From assembly GCF_028330765.1 (NCBI RefSeq), contig NZ_JAQMTY010000176.1, forward strand, positions 1-54,048: DNA of 54,048 nucleotides, read 5' to 3'. This DNA comes from Spirulina subsalsa CS-330. GTDB taxonomy: Bacteria > Cyanobacteriota > Cyanobacteriia > Cyanobacteriales > Spirulinaceae. Position numbers and translations under genes: made by a program. Below, in pieces: positions 28,126-36,065 of this stretch. Position 1 is the stretch's first letter; each line of letters begins with the position of its first letter. The notes under the pieces are model-generated. The model saw nothing but the letters and a program-made list of their open reading frames with translations. It did no database searches and was not told where the DNA came from.

Positions 28126-28653
28126 ATGCCTGATTTATCCCCCCTGACTGTAACGGAGATTGGCGCGATCGCTGACCCCCGTGATCGCGCCCTCACCCTC
28201 CAAACCCATCTCCCCCACCTCAACACCCTTCCAGACTTTCTCGAAACCCTCCAAGCCTTCATTAACTCAGAAGCTGATCCGGGGGTGCTCTCGATCGCAA
28301 TTCGGGCGTTGGCCCATTACGGGACGCAGGATCTCGGTGTGTTGAACTGGTTTAAAACCTATAGCCAATATGCCCCCAATCCCAGGGTGCGATCGCTGGC
28401 CGTGCAAGAACTCGCCCGCAATTGGACAACGGATTTTAACGTCTATGAAATTCTGTCTAAATGTGCCTTTGCCGATCGCTTTCGTCGCCAACATCCCGAC
28501 GAGGTTAATCCCCGTTTCCATGCCTTAAAGGCCATGATTGAGCATTATCACGACATGCCCCAAACCTGGGAGTTTGTCAGCGATCGCGCCACCAACGACA
28601 ACGATCCCCAAGTGCGCGACTTTGCCCAAGCCCAACTTGATCAGCGATCGTGA
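28126..28653 (+). CDS. HEAT-repeat-like protein of unknown function
   Basis: I choose ATG 28126 (MPDLSPLTVTEIGAIADP), giving 175 residues. The sequence is a series of helix pairs with HEAT-like signatures (SIAIRALAHYGTQ, RSLAVQELARNW, DPQVRDFAQAQL). It probably serves as a protein-binding scaffold. It converges on phoH with 20 bp between the stops. I do not recognise a specific family. Confidence 0.75.
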   Translation: MPDLSPLTVTEIGAIADPRDRALTLQTHLPHLNTLPDFLETLQAFINSEADPGVLSIAIRALAHYGTQDLGVLNWFKTYSQYAPNPRVRSLAVQELARNWTTDFNVYEILSKCAFADRFRRQHPDEVNPRFHALKAMIEHYHDMPQTWEFVSDRATNDNDPQVRDFAQAQLDQRS

Positions 28654-28673
28654 GGGCGATCGCGCCTCAGAGC

Positions 28674-29627
28674 TTACCGTTTTTCATACTGCTCGTAGGC
28701 TGCCACAATCCGCTGCACCAAGGGATGGCGCACCACATCCGCCGCCGACAGTTGGCAAAAGGCAATCCCCTCCACCGCTTTTAAAATCCGTTGCGCCACC
28801 ACCAAGCCCGAATCCTGCTGATTGGCTAAATCGGTTTGAGTAATATCGCCCGTGACCACCATTCGCGACCCGTAGCCCAAGCGCGTCAACACCATTTTTA
28901 ACTGTGCCGGCGTGGTGTTTTGGGCTTCATCCACAATCACAAAGGCATTTTTTAAGGTGCGTCCCCGCATATAGGCCAGGGGAGCCACTTCGATTTTGCC
29001 CCGCTCCATCAAGTCGGGGATTTTTTCCGGGTCGATAAATTCGTAGAGGGCATCGTAGAGGGGGCGCAAAAACGGATCAACTTTCTGCTGCAAATCCCCC
29101 GGTAAAAAGCCCAGTTTTTCCCCCGCTTCCACGGCGGGACGGGTGAGCAAGATCCGCTCACAATCATCATTGAGTAAGGCTTTCACCGCCAGCACTGCCG
29201 CGAGGAAGGTTTTACCGGTTCCGGCGGGGCCGATGCAAAAGGTGACGCTGTGGGATTGGATGGCGTTGATGTATTGGCGTTGGCGAAAGGTTTTGGCGCG
29301 GATCGATTCGCCGCGACGGGTGACGGCGAGGATATTTTTTTGCAGGTCGCGGTAGTCGTCGCCGCGCTGGGTATCGACAGCATGAAAGGCGGTGAGAATA
29401 TCCGGCTCGCCGATGGTTTGCCCTTCGTCCCAGAGGGGTTGCAGCGATCGCACCACCTGCCGACACCGTTCCACGGCCTTCGGTTGCCCCGTCATCATCA
29501 ACGCTTGCCCCCGCAACACAGCGGTTACCCCCGTCTGGCGCGAGAGCAATTTTAAATGGGCTTCACCAATTCCCGCGAAGGCGATCGCCGTCTCAGGGTT
29601 AGGGAACTCGATCGTTTCCGTGATCAC
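28674..29627 (-). CDS. phoH: PhoH-like ATPase
   Basis: The 317-residue protein has an N-terminal part with a KH-like start (1-60), then a P-loop ATPase domain with Walker A GPAGTGKT (133-140) and Walker B VIVDEAQNT. PhoH-like proteins are RNA-linked ATPases often found with ribosome or RNA processing genes. It is the last gene of a minus-strand run rpsP-KH-phoH: its start is 9 bp from the KH gene's stop, so it is almost certainly cotranscribed. Confidence 0.93.
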   Translation of the reverse strand: MITETIEFPNPETAIAFAGIGEAHLKLLSRQTGVTAVLRGQALMMTGQPKAVERCRQVVRSLQPLWDEGQTIGEPDILTAFHAVDTQRGDDYRDLQKNILAVTRRGESIRAKTFRQRQYINAIQSHSVTFCIGPAGTGKTFLAAVLAVKALLNDDCERILLTRPAVEAGEKLGFLPGDLQQKVDPFLRPLYDALYEFIDPEKIPDLMERGKIEVAPLAYMRGRTLKNAFVIVDEAQNTTPAQLKMVLTRLGYGSRMVVTGDITQTDLANQQDSGLVVAQRILKAVEGIAFCQLSAADVVRHPLVQRIVAAYEQYEKR

Positions 29628-29636
29628 GGGATCAAC

Positions 29637-30035
29637 CTATCCATTACGGCGAGGGCGGGATGGGCGCGGCAGGGACGGCTTCGGCATTGAGTGGTTGCTA
29701 CTGCGTCGGCGCGATCGCCCTGCCGGACGTGAATCCGTCTGGCTGACGGGTTCCGGTGGCTTCCCGAACACTTCGAGACGAGCCGTTTGTCCCACATTTT
29801 GAGCAGTGGCCGCTAGGACGGTACGGATGGCTTCGATGTTGCGTCCCCCGCGTCCGAATACCCGCCCATGATCCGCCTCTTCAAAGGCAACACGCACCAA
29901 AACACCCAAATTCCCACGGACATATTCACAATGAATCCGCAGCGCATCGGGGGTATCGAGCAAGGGTTCAATCAAAAACCGTACCAACTCACCATAGTCG
30001 GGATACGAGCGTTCGAGATTGATCGACTCAGACAT
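29637..30035 (-). CDS. KH-domain RNA-binding protein (KhpA-like)
   Basis: The 132-residue protein holds a single KH domain with the GxxG loop in GRGGRNIEAIRTVLAAT (about 81-97). A 35-residue basic, proline- and serine-rich tail (residues 98-132, ending RPSRPRRNG) extends beyond the usual KhpA length. It likely binds RNA without strict sequence choice. Its start overlaps the rpsP stop by one base, showing coupling. Confidence 0.92.
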   Translation of the reverse strand: MSESINLERSYPDYGELVRFLIEPLLDTPDALRIHCEYVRGNLGVLVRVAFEEADHGRVFGRGGRNIEAIRTVLAATAQNVGQTARLEVFGKPPEPVSQTDSRPAGRSRRRSSNHSMPKPSLPRPSRPRRNG

Positions 30036-30286
30036 TAGGCATTTTTGAGTTGTTCAAACACTTGGGCTTTGGTCAACAAATCCCGCACGGTTTCCGTCGG
30101 TTGGGCTCCTTGCTTGAGGCGGGTGACAATGGCCGGAACATCAAGGCGGGTTTCGTCGGTGCGAGGATTGTAGAAGCCCAATTCTTCGAGGGGACGACCA
30201 TCACGACGGGTGCGGCTGTCCATAGCCACAATCCGATAGCTGACTTCACGCTTTTTACCGTACCGTTTGAGGCGAATTTTGATCAT
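30035..30286 (-). CDS. rpsP: 30S ribosomal protein S16
   Basis: The 83-residue protein starts [20 protein letters not shown] and has [19 protein letters not shown], both typical of S16. Length is normal. It heads the rpsP-KH-phoH operon, an arrangement common in cyanobacteria. Confidence 0.98.
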   Translation of the reverse strand: MIKIRLKRYGKKREVSYRIVAMDSRTRRDGRPLEELGFYNPRTDETRLDVPAIVTRLKQGAQPTETVRDLLTKAQVFEQLKNA

Positions 30287-30379
30287 GGGAGCTGGAGTGC
30301 TTTTCGTTAAAAAGTTGTGCTTTACGATTGTACGAGGTTTTGTGGGAATTCGGAAAGGGGTAGACCGAGGGGAATCCGG

Positions 30380-31474
30380 TTAATTTGTGGGGTTAGGCGG
30401 TGCAAAGTCTTGACATTGCCCACCGAGACCCGTGGCGATCGCACAGGTATTCGCCACCATCATGTCTACATAGCTCCCCAAAGACCCCCTAGACCCGGTG
30501 AGCAGCGGCGTTGCTGAGGACTTGACTCCCGCTTCCCGCGTCACAGTGTCGAGGACAGTATTGTTAGCGATGTTTTCCGGGAAGACCGTGGGGACTTGGG
30601 TGGCTTGAATTTGCTCGACGAGACGTTTAAGCGTGGCGGCGCTCGGCGCATCTTCGGTGCTGAGGCCTTGCAGGGCTTCGGCTCGCGTTAACCCATAGGC
30701 CGCTACGAAGTAGTTAAAGGACGCATGGGTTGTGACGAGAATGCGCTGGTCAGCGGGAATCGTGGCGATTTGTTCCCCGATCCAAGTATCGAGGGTGGTG
30801 AGGGTTTGGGTGAATTGATCGGCGTTGCGGGCGTAGGTGTCGCGGTGCTGGGGCGCGATCGCACTCAATTCAGCGGCGATCACCTCAACGGCTGCGATCG
30901 TCTGTTCCACATCGTGCCACACATGGGGGTCGGGCTGTGCTGCGTCCCCCTCAGGATCATCCCCCTCATCGCCGTGATCCTCATGCTCCGGTTCCTCATG
31001 ATCCTGTGCCCCATGCTCGTCTTCGTGGCCATGACCATGACCATGACCATGATCATGATCATGGTCATGGTCAAACATCAACGGATTCGGCACAGCCACT
31101 TCAAACACCGCCACCGTTTTCACCCCCGTTTCCGCAGAATCCGCCAATTGTGCGATCGCCGGTGTCAGGTTGTAACCGTCATAGAAAAAGAGTTGCGCTT
31201 GGGCGATGGCGCGGCGATCCGATGGGGTCGTGGCATAGGTGTGGGGATCTTGGTCGGGGCCCATTAAACAGGTGAAATTGGTGGTCTCTTGCGTCGCCCC
31301 CATCACCTGCTCCGTTAAATCACAGAGGATATCGCTCGACACCACCACCGTCACGGCGGGGGAGTCGGGAGAAGTATCCGACGTTGAGGCGGCCGAGTCT
31401 TGGGACTCCGGGGCTGGGGTTGTACACCCGGCGAAGAGGAGAGAACCGAGGGTCATCCAAACAGCAAAACGCAT
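30380..31474 (-). CDS. znuA: Zinc ABC transporter substrate-binding lipoprotein
   Basis: ZnuA captures zinc in the periplasm and passes it to ZnuB. The N-terminus is a lipoprotein signal (SLLFAGC, Cys about 16). The 364 residues contain a long His/Asp/Glu loop (DHDHDHDHGHGHGHG and following, about 134-178), a feature of zinc rather than manganese binders. Further ligands appear at HVWHD and THASFNY. It diverges from znuCB; a perfect Zur-box-like palindrome lies 14-28 bp upstream of its start. Confidence 0.93.
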   Translation of the reverse strand: MRFAVWMTLGSLLFAGCTTPAPESQDSAASTSDTSPDSPAVTVVVSSDILCDLTEQVMGATQETTNFTCLMGPDQDPHTYATTPSDRRAIAQAQLFFYDGYNLTPAIAQLADSAETGVKTVAVFEVAVPNPLMFDHDHDHDHGHGHGHGHEDEHGAQDHEEPEHEDHGDEGDDPEGDAAQPDPHVWHDVEQTIAAVEVIAAELSAIAPQHRDTYARNADQFTQTLTTLDTWIGEQIATIPADQRILVTTHASFNYFVAAYGLTRAEALQGLSTEDAPSAATLKRLVEQIQATQVPTVFPENIANNTVLDTVTREAGVKSSATPLLTGSRGSLGSYVDMMVANTCAIATGLGGQCQDFAPPNPTN

Positions 31475-31487
31475 GGCAACAAAAAAA

Positions 31488-31502
31488 TGATAATGATTAT
31501 CA
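31488..31502. promoter_or_regulatory. Zur box upstream of znuA
   Basis: TGATAATGATTATCA is a perfect 7-1-7 palindrome and matches the known cyanobacterial Zur operator. It lies 14 bp from the znuA start. Zinc-loaded Zur would be expected to repress znuA here. Confidence 0.85.
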
Positions 31503-31634
31503 TCCTAGTTAATTTTGCCTCCCATCGCAAGCTGCTGCTGATCCATAACGCGCCAAGGTTGACCGCATGATCCCCCGGATGGCAGCGATCGCGCCATTCC
31601 CCCACCCCACAGCCCCCATCCTAGAGTATATTAA

Positions 31635-31649
31635 TGATAGTCATTCTCA
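31635..31649. promoter_or_regulatory. Second Zur-box-like site upstream of znuC
   Basis: TGATAGTCATTCTCA matches the same consensus at 13 of 15 positions and lies 14 bp from the chosen znuC start. With the znuA site it would let Zur control both divergent units. Its position argues for a start at 31663, not the upstream in-frame ATG. Confidence 0.65.
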
Positions 31650-31662
31650 TTCTCACTTCCCC

Positions 31663-32382
31663 ATGCTTGAAGTCCGCAACGTGACCGCCGCCTACCGCGA
31701 TCGCTGGGCCATTCAAAACGTATCCTTTGTGTTGCAACCGGGACAAGCGACGAACCTATTAGGGCCCAATGGAGCGGGGAAAAGCACGTTAATGAAGGTG
31801 ATGCTGGGGTTAGTGCCGCCCGTGAGCGGGTCGATTCTGTGGCATAATCAGCCCTTCGCCCCCCATCGCCATCGCGTCGCCTATGTACCCCAGCGCACGG
31901 TGATTGATTGGGACTATCCGATTACGGTGCAGAATGTGGTGCGGATGGGACGGACGCGGCAAACGGGATGGTTGCGAAGTTTTTCGGCGGCTTCTAATGC
32001 GATCGCTCACCACGCCCTCGATCGCGTTGGCATGGCCGACTATGCCCACCGTCAAATCGGAGAACTATCCGGCGGCCAACAACAGCGCGTTTTTATCGCC
32101 CGCGCCCTCGCCCAGGAAGCGGATCTATTTTTTCTCGATGAACCCTTTGCCGGGGTCGATCAAACCACGGAAACGATTCTGTTTGATCTCTTCGCCGAAT
32201 TAAAAGCCGCCGGAAAAACCCTGTTGGTGATTAGTCACGACTTCGGCGACACCCTCGCCCATTACGATCAATTTCTCTTACTCAATCAAACCCTGATCGC
32301 CGCCGGAAACCAAAGTGAAGTGATCTGCCCTGCCTGTCTCGAACAAGCCTACGGGAAACGCTTCTACCTCGCTGCGGCCTAG
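31663..32382 (+). CDS. znuC: Zinc ABC transporter ATPase
   Basis: The ATPase powers zinc import. I choose ATG 31663 (MLEVRNVTAAYRDRWAI), giving 239 residues and matching the family start; the open frame begins at 31567 but would include the Zur box. Visible: Walker A GPNGAGKS, signature LSGGQQQR, Walker B LFFLDEPFAG, H-loop VISHDF. znuB follows 8 bp after the stop. Confidence 0.95.
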   Translation: MLEVRNVTAAYRDRWAIQNVSFVLQPGQATNLLGPNGAGKSTLMKVMLGLVPPVSGSILWHNQPFAPHRHRVAYVPQRTVIDWDYPITVQNVVRMGRTRQTGWLRSFSAASNAIAHHALDRVGMADYAHRQIGELSGGQQQRVFIARALAQEADLFFLDEPFAGVDQTTETILFDLFAELKAAGKTLLVISHDFGDTLAHYDQFLLLNQTLIAAGNQSEVICPACLEQAYGKRFYLAAA

Positions 32383-32390
32383 GGATTGCC

Positions 32391-33257
32391 ATGACCGCGT
32401 TGCTAGAATGGCTCCTTGACCCGTTGCAATTTGCCTTCATGCGCGATGCCCTGGCGATGGGGGTGGTGTTGGGGGTGCTCTGCGCGGTGACGGGGAGTTA
32501 CTTGATCGTGCAGCAAATGAGCATGATCGGCGGGGTGATTTCCCATTCGATTGTGCCGGGCCTGTCGATCGCATTTTTCCTGGGGATTGATGTGGGGATT
32601 GGGGCGTTTGTGGCGGGGGTGTTGAGTGCGATCTGTGTGGCGCTGTTGGAGAAGCGATCGCGCCTCAAGGTCGATGCCGCCATGTCCCTCACCCTGACCA
32701 CGTTTCTCGCGTTTGGCATTTTACTGATCAGCCTCTTGGAAACGAATCAGGTGGATCTCTCTAGCCTGCTGTTTGGCGATATTTTGGGGGTGACGCGGGG
32801 GGATTTGGGGCGCACGATCGCGATCGCGGCTCTGATCATCACCTTGGTCAAACTCTTTTACAAAGAACTCCTCTTTTACAGTTTCGATCCCCTCGGCGCT
32901 CAGGCCAGCGGTCTCCCCGTCCAAGGTTTGTATATGGGTTTAATTAGCGCGATCACCCTTACGATTGTGGCGACGATGCAGGTGGTGGGGGTGTTGCTGG
33001 TGATGGCGCTGCTGGTGGGGCCAGCGATTACCGCCTATCTCTTGGTGAAGGAACTCCATCAGATGATGTGGGTGGGGTCGGTGTTGGGCGCGATCGCCAG
33101 CATCAGCGGTATGTATGCGAGTTACTACCTCGATCTGCCGTCGGGGCCTGCGATCGTGATGGCGATTTTCGTCGGGTTTCTCCTCGCTCTCTGTTTCAGT
33201 CCCCGCCGGGGTTGGCTTGTTGCCAAGGCGCGATCGCCCCACACGCCGCATCAATAA
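32391..33257 (+). CDS. znuB: Zinc ABC transporter permease
   Basis: The 288-residue membrane protein has about eight transmembrane helices and the ABC-3 family pattern (AVTGSYLIVQQMSMIGGVIS, AMSLTLTTFLAFGILLISL, VVGVLLVMALLVGPAITAYLL). It forms the channel for ZnuA-delivered zinc. It converges on hsdS with only 7 bp between stops. Confidence 0.95.
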   Translation: MTALLEWLLDPLQFAFMRDALAMGVVLGVLCAVTGSYLIVQQMSMIGGVISHSIVPGLSIAFFLGIDVGIGAFVAGVLSAICVALLEKRSRLKVDAAMSLTLTTFLAFGILLISLLETNQVDLSSLLFGDILGVTRGDLGRTIAIAALIITLVKLFYKELLFYSFDPLGAQASGLPVQGLYMGLISAITLTIVATMQVVGVLLVMALLVGPAITAYLLVKELHQMMWVGSVLGAIASISGMYASYYLDLPSGPAIVMAIFVGFLLALCFSPRRGWLVAKARSPHTPHQ

Positions 33258-33264
33258 GCAAGGC

Positions 33265-34608
33265 TCAATCGGATGGGGTCAGGTTGAAGGCTTCTTTTAA
33301 TACGGCTTGCATGAGTTGTTGGGCGTGGGTTTGGTTTTGGGTGATTTGGGTTTCGAGTTGGTCGCAGAGGGTGAGGAGTTTTTCGATTTTGGCGACGATG
33401 GCTTGTTGTTCGGAAAAAGATGGGATTGGGATAATGATAGTGTTAAGTATTTTTAGACTCAAAAATGGTTGAAGTCCGCCCTTGGTTAAGTCCTTATATA
33501 TTTCATCTCGATGGAGTACAAAATAATTGAAAATATATTTATTAAACAAAAAATCTTGATTGAATTTTAAGATCGCAGTATTTTTGAAACTGAACTCAAA
33601 ATCAACATTGATAATTGCAGGAGTTCCACAGCCAGCTCCAATATTAACTAACAAAATTTCCCCTTTTTTTGGATATGCTTTTGAGTACAATTCTTTGTGA
33701 AACTCTTCCGAAACATAATGACATGCATTCCAGTCAATTTTGTCTGGTTTCACATGTGTTGCTGCAATATACGGATAGCCGCTAGCAACTTTTGGGGGTG
33801 TATTATGGAAGCCATCAGTTATTTTTATGCAGAGGTCTCCCAACCGACACCACTCCCAACCCTTCGGGAGTTCAAAGGGTTTTTCCTCGTCAGTGATGGG
33901 GGGTAGGGGTTTTTGGGGTTTGATTTTTTTGGCTTTGACGAGTTCGGCTTTTTCGGCGGCGATCCGTTTGAGCAGTTCGCTGGCGGGTTCAATGTGGGGA
34001 TTGTGCGATCGCCACTCGGCGGTGAGCTTCCCTGCGATCGCCTCCTGCAAAATCTGTTGGCGCAATTTTTTCACCAGGGCTTGCTGGTGGGCAAGTTCGC
34101 GGCTAAGAGAGTTTACATGGTTAGATCTCTCTCTAAATGAATCAATAATTTTATCTTGCTCCCTAACCGGAGGAAGCCAAATTTCGTTATTCAAAAAATC
34201 CTTTTCATTGAGATATTTTCTATGCGTTATGCCACTACTAGATCGCTCACAAATATCATAAAAAATCAATGAATTGGTAAAGTTATTAAGCCAATCAATA
34301 GAAATAATATCTTCGTTGATTTTGTATGCCCAAAAATTTCCAGTGATGATTGCGTCATTAACTTCAGATGAAGCAACACCAAACGCACCATAGCGTGCAT
34401 CTATTTTTGACATTACAAAAAGCCCTTCCTTGAGAATGAATTGCTTCTTTGTGCCAATTTTTGATCCAATTTCGTGATCTCGAACCGAAACACCACCGTG
34501 TTTTGTTCTAATTGTCACCCTCTTATATTGTTTATTGTCTTGAATGGTAATTGGCAATTTTACTCTTGTTAGAAATTCGCTAAATTTATATTTATTCCAA
34601 TCAGTCAC
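33265..34608 (-). CDS. hsdS: Type I restriction-modification specificity subunit
   Basis: HsdS chooses the DNA target for the modification and cutting complexes. The 447 residues have two target-recognition domains (about 1-155 and 235-400), separated by a conserved coiled-coil region (RELAHQQALVKKLRQQIL, then LTAEW, about 160-190), with a matching C-terminal one (SEQQAIVAKIEKLLTLCDQL). The recognition domains are visibly AT-rich compared with the spacers. The start overlaps the last base of hsdM. The target sequence cannot be read from the protein alone. Confidence 0.95.
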   Translation of the reverse strand: MTDWNKYKFSEFLTRVKLPITIQDNKQYKRVTIRTKHGGVSVRDHEIGSKIGTKKQFILKEGLFVMSKIDARYGAFGVASSEVNDAIITGNFWAYKINEDIISIDWLNNFTNSLIFYDICERSSSGITHRKYLNEKDFLNNEIWLPPVREQDKIIDSFRERSNHVNSLSRELAHQQALVKKLRQQILQEAIAGKLTAEWRSHNPHIEPASELLKRIAAEKAELVKAKKIKPQKPLPPITDEEKPFELPKGWEWCRLGDLCIKITDGFHNTPPKVASGYPYIAATHVKPDKIDWNACHYVSEEFHKELYSKAYPKKGEILLVNIGAGCGTPAIINVDFEFSFKNTAILKFNQDFLFNKYIFNYFVLHRDEIYKDLTKGGLQPFLSLKILNTIIIPIPSFSEQQAIVAKIEKLLTLCDQLETQITQNQTHAQQLMQAVLKEAFNLTPSD

Positions 34609-36032
34609 TAAACCAACTCCTTTCTCAACTGTTCCAGCAACTCATCACCCTTAGCAAAAGACTGATGTAACAGATCCAATAACTCCCCGCTGCTGTACTG
34701 CTTCTCCTCCTCAGAACGATGCGGGTTTTTAATATCGAGATTGTAGCCATTCGCCTGGATCGTCTCAATATCCACCAACCAAGCCCGCTCATTCTCCTCA
34801 CGATTCCCCCACCAATTCCTTAACCCCTCAAACTCCCTAAACTGAATCGGCTTCGTCTTCGAGTAAGCCTTATAACCCTCCGGCAACCGATGCTCATAAA
34901 ACCAAATCTTTTCCGTCCGCTGACCCTTCCTAAAAAACAACAAATTCGTCGCCACCGACGCATAGGGCTGAAACACCGAATTCGGCAACCGCACAATCGT
35001 ATGTAAATCACAATCCGCCAACAACTTTTCCCGGATACGCTGCTTCACCCCATCCCCCGTCAACGAACCATCCGGCAACACAATCGCCGCCCGGCCCCCC
35101 TCCTTCAACAATCGAAGCATCAAAATCAAAAACAAATCCGCCGATTCCTTCGTCCGATAGGTTTGCGGAAAATTGTTTTCATTATTATTAGAAACCACCC
35201 CCCCAAACGGCGGATTCGCCAAAATCACATCCACCCGATCCTTAGACGTATATTCCGTCAACGGCCGTTGCAACGCATCCCCAAACCGGATATTTGGTGT
35301 CACCACATCATGCAAAATCAGATTCGTATTCGCCAACATATAGGGCAACGGCTTATACTCCCAACCCCGCACATTTTGACCAATCGCCTCACGATCCGCC
35401 ACCGTCTGCGCCGTTCCCTTTAAATACTCAATCACCGCCACCAAAAACCCCCCCGTCCCACAAGCCGGATCAAGCACCAACTCCCCATGAGCCGGGTTAA
35501 CCATCTCCGTCATCAACTGCGTAATCGCCCGTGGTGTGTAAAACTCCCCCAACGTTCCCGCACTCTGCAATTCACTCAAAAACGTTTCATAAATTTGCCC
35601 AAACAACTGCAAATCCTTACTACTATTAAAATCAACCTCATTCAACTTATTGATCACCTGCCGTAGGTGAATCCCCGACTTCATATAGTTGTAATTATTG
35701 GCAAACACCCCCCGCACCAACACCGCCCGATGATTGCCAGTGGAAAGATCAATATTCGACAACGTCGGAAACAACGTCCGATCCACAAACTCCAACAACT
35801 CATCCCCCGTCATCCCCTCATCATCACCCGCCCATTCATCCCAATGCAAACTCGCCGGAATCGGTGAAGTGTAATCATCCTCCATCAACTCCAATTCCTT
35901 ATCCTTATCACTGAAAATTTTCAGAAACAACATCCAGCCCAATTGCAGAATGCGTAACTCATCACTCCCCGTCCCCGTATCTTGCCGCATAATATTGCGG
36001 GTCGATTTCACAATACCTGATACATTTGCCAT
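34608..36032 (-). CDS. hsdM: Type I restriction-modification methyltransferase subunit
   Basis: HsdM is the N6-adenine methyltransferase that marks host DNA. The 474 residues show the SAM motif DPACGTGG (188-195) and the catalytic NPPF (273-276), as well as an N-terminal HsdM helical domain. Both motifs are intact, so the subunit should be active. It is the middle gene of a minus-strand hsdR-hsdM-hsdS run. Confidence 0.97.
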   Translation of the reverse strand: MANVSGIVKSTRNIMRQDTGTGSDELRILQLGWMLFLKIFSDKDKELELMEDDYTSPIPASLHWDEWAGDDEGMTGDELLEFVDRTLFPTLSNIDLSTGNHRAVLVRGVFANNYNYMKSGIHLRQVINKLNEVDFNSSKDLQLFGQIYETFLSELQSAGTLGEFYTPRAITQLMTEMVNPAHGELVLDPACGTGGFLVAVIEYLKGTAQTVADREAIGQNVRGWEYKPLPYMLANTNLILHDVVTPNIRFGDALQRPLTEYTSKDRVDVILANPPFGGVVSNNNENNFPQTYRTKESADLFLILMLRLLKEGGRAAIVLPDGSLTGDGVKQRIREKLLADCDLHTIVRLPNSVFQPYASVATNLLFFRKGQRTEKIWFYEHRLPEGYKAYSKTKPIQFREFEGLRNWWGNREENERAWLVDIETIQANGYNLDIKNPHRSEEEKQYSSGELLDLLHQSFAKGDELLEQLRKELV

Positions 36033-36065
36033 AAACTCTAAATCAATCGCTCCCTAGTTAAGACT

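Noticed and set aside
31019-31080. DNA hexamer repeats in znuA as a mobile or regulatory repeat
   Set aside because: They are explained by the (Asp-His)n coding sequence of the zinc-binding loop.
31567-31662. Upstream start for znuC at ATG 31567
   Set aside because: The extra 32 residues overlap the Zur-box-like site and do not resemble the family start.
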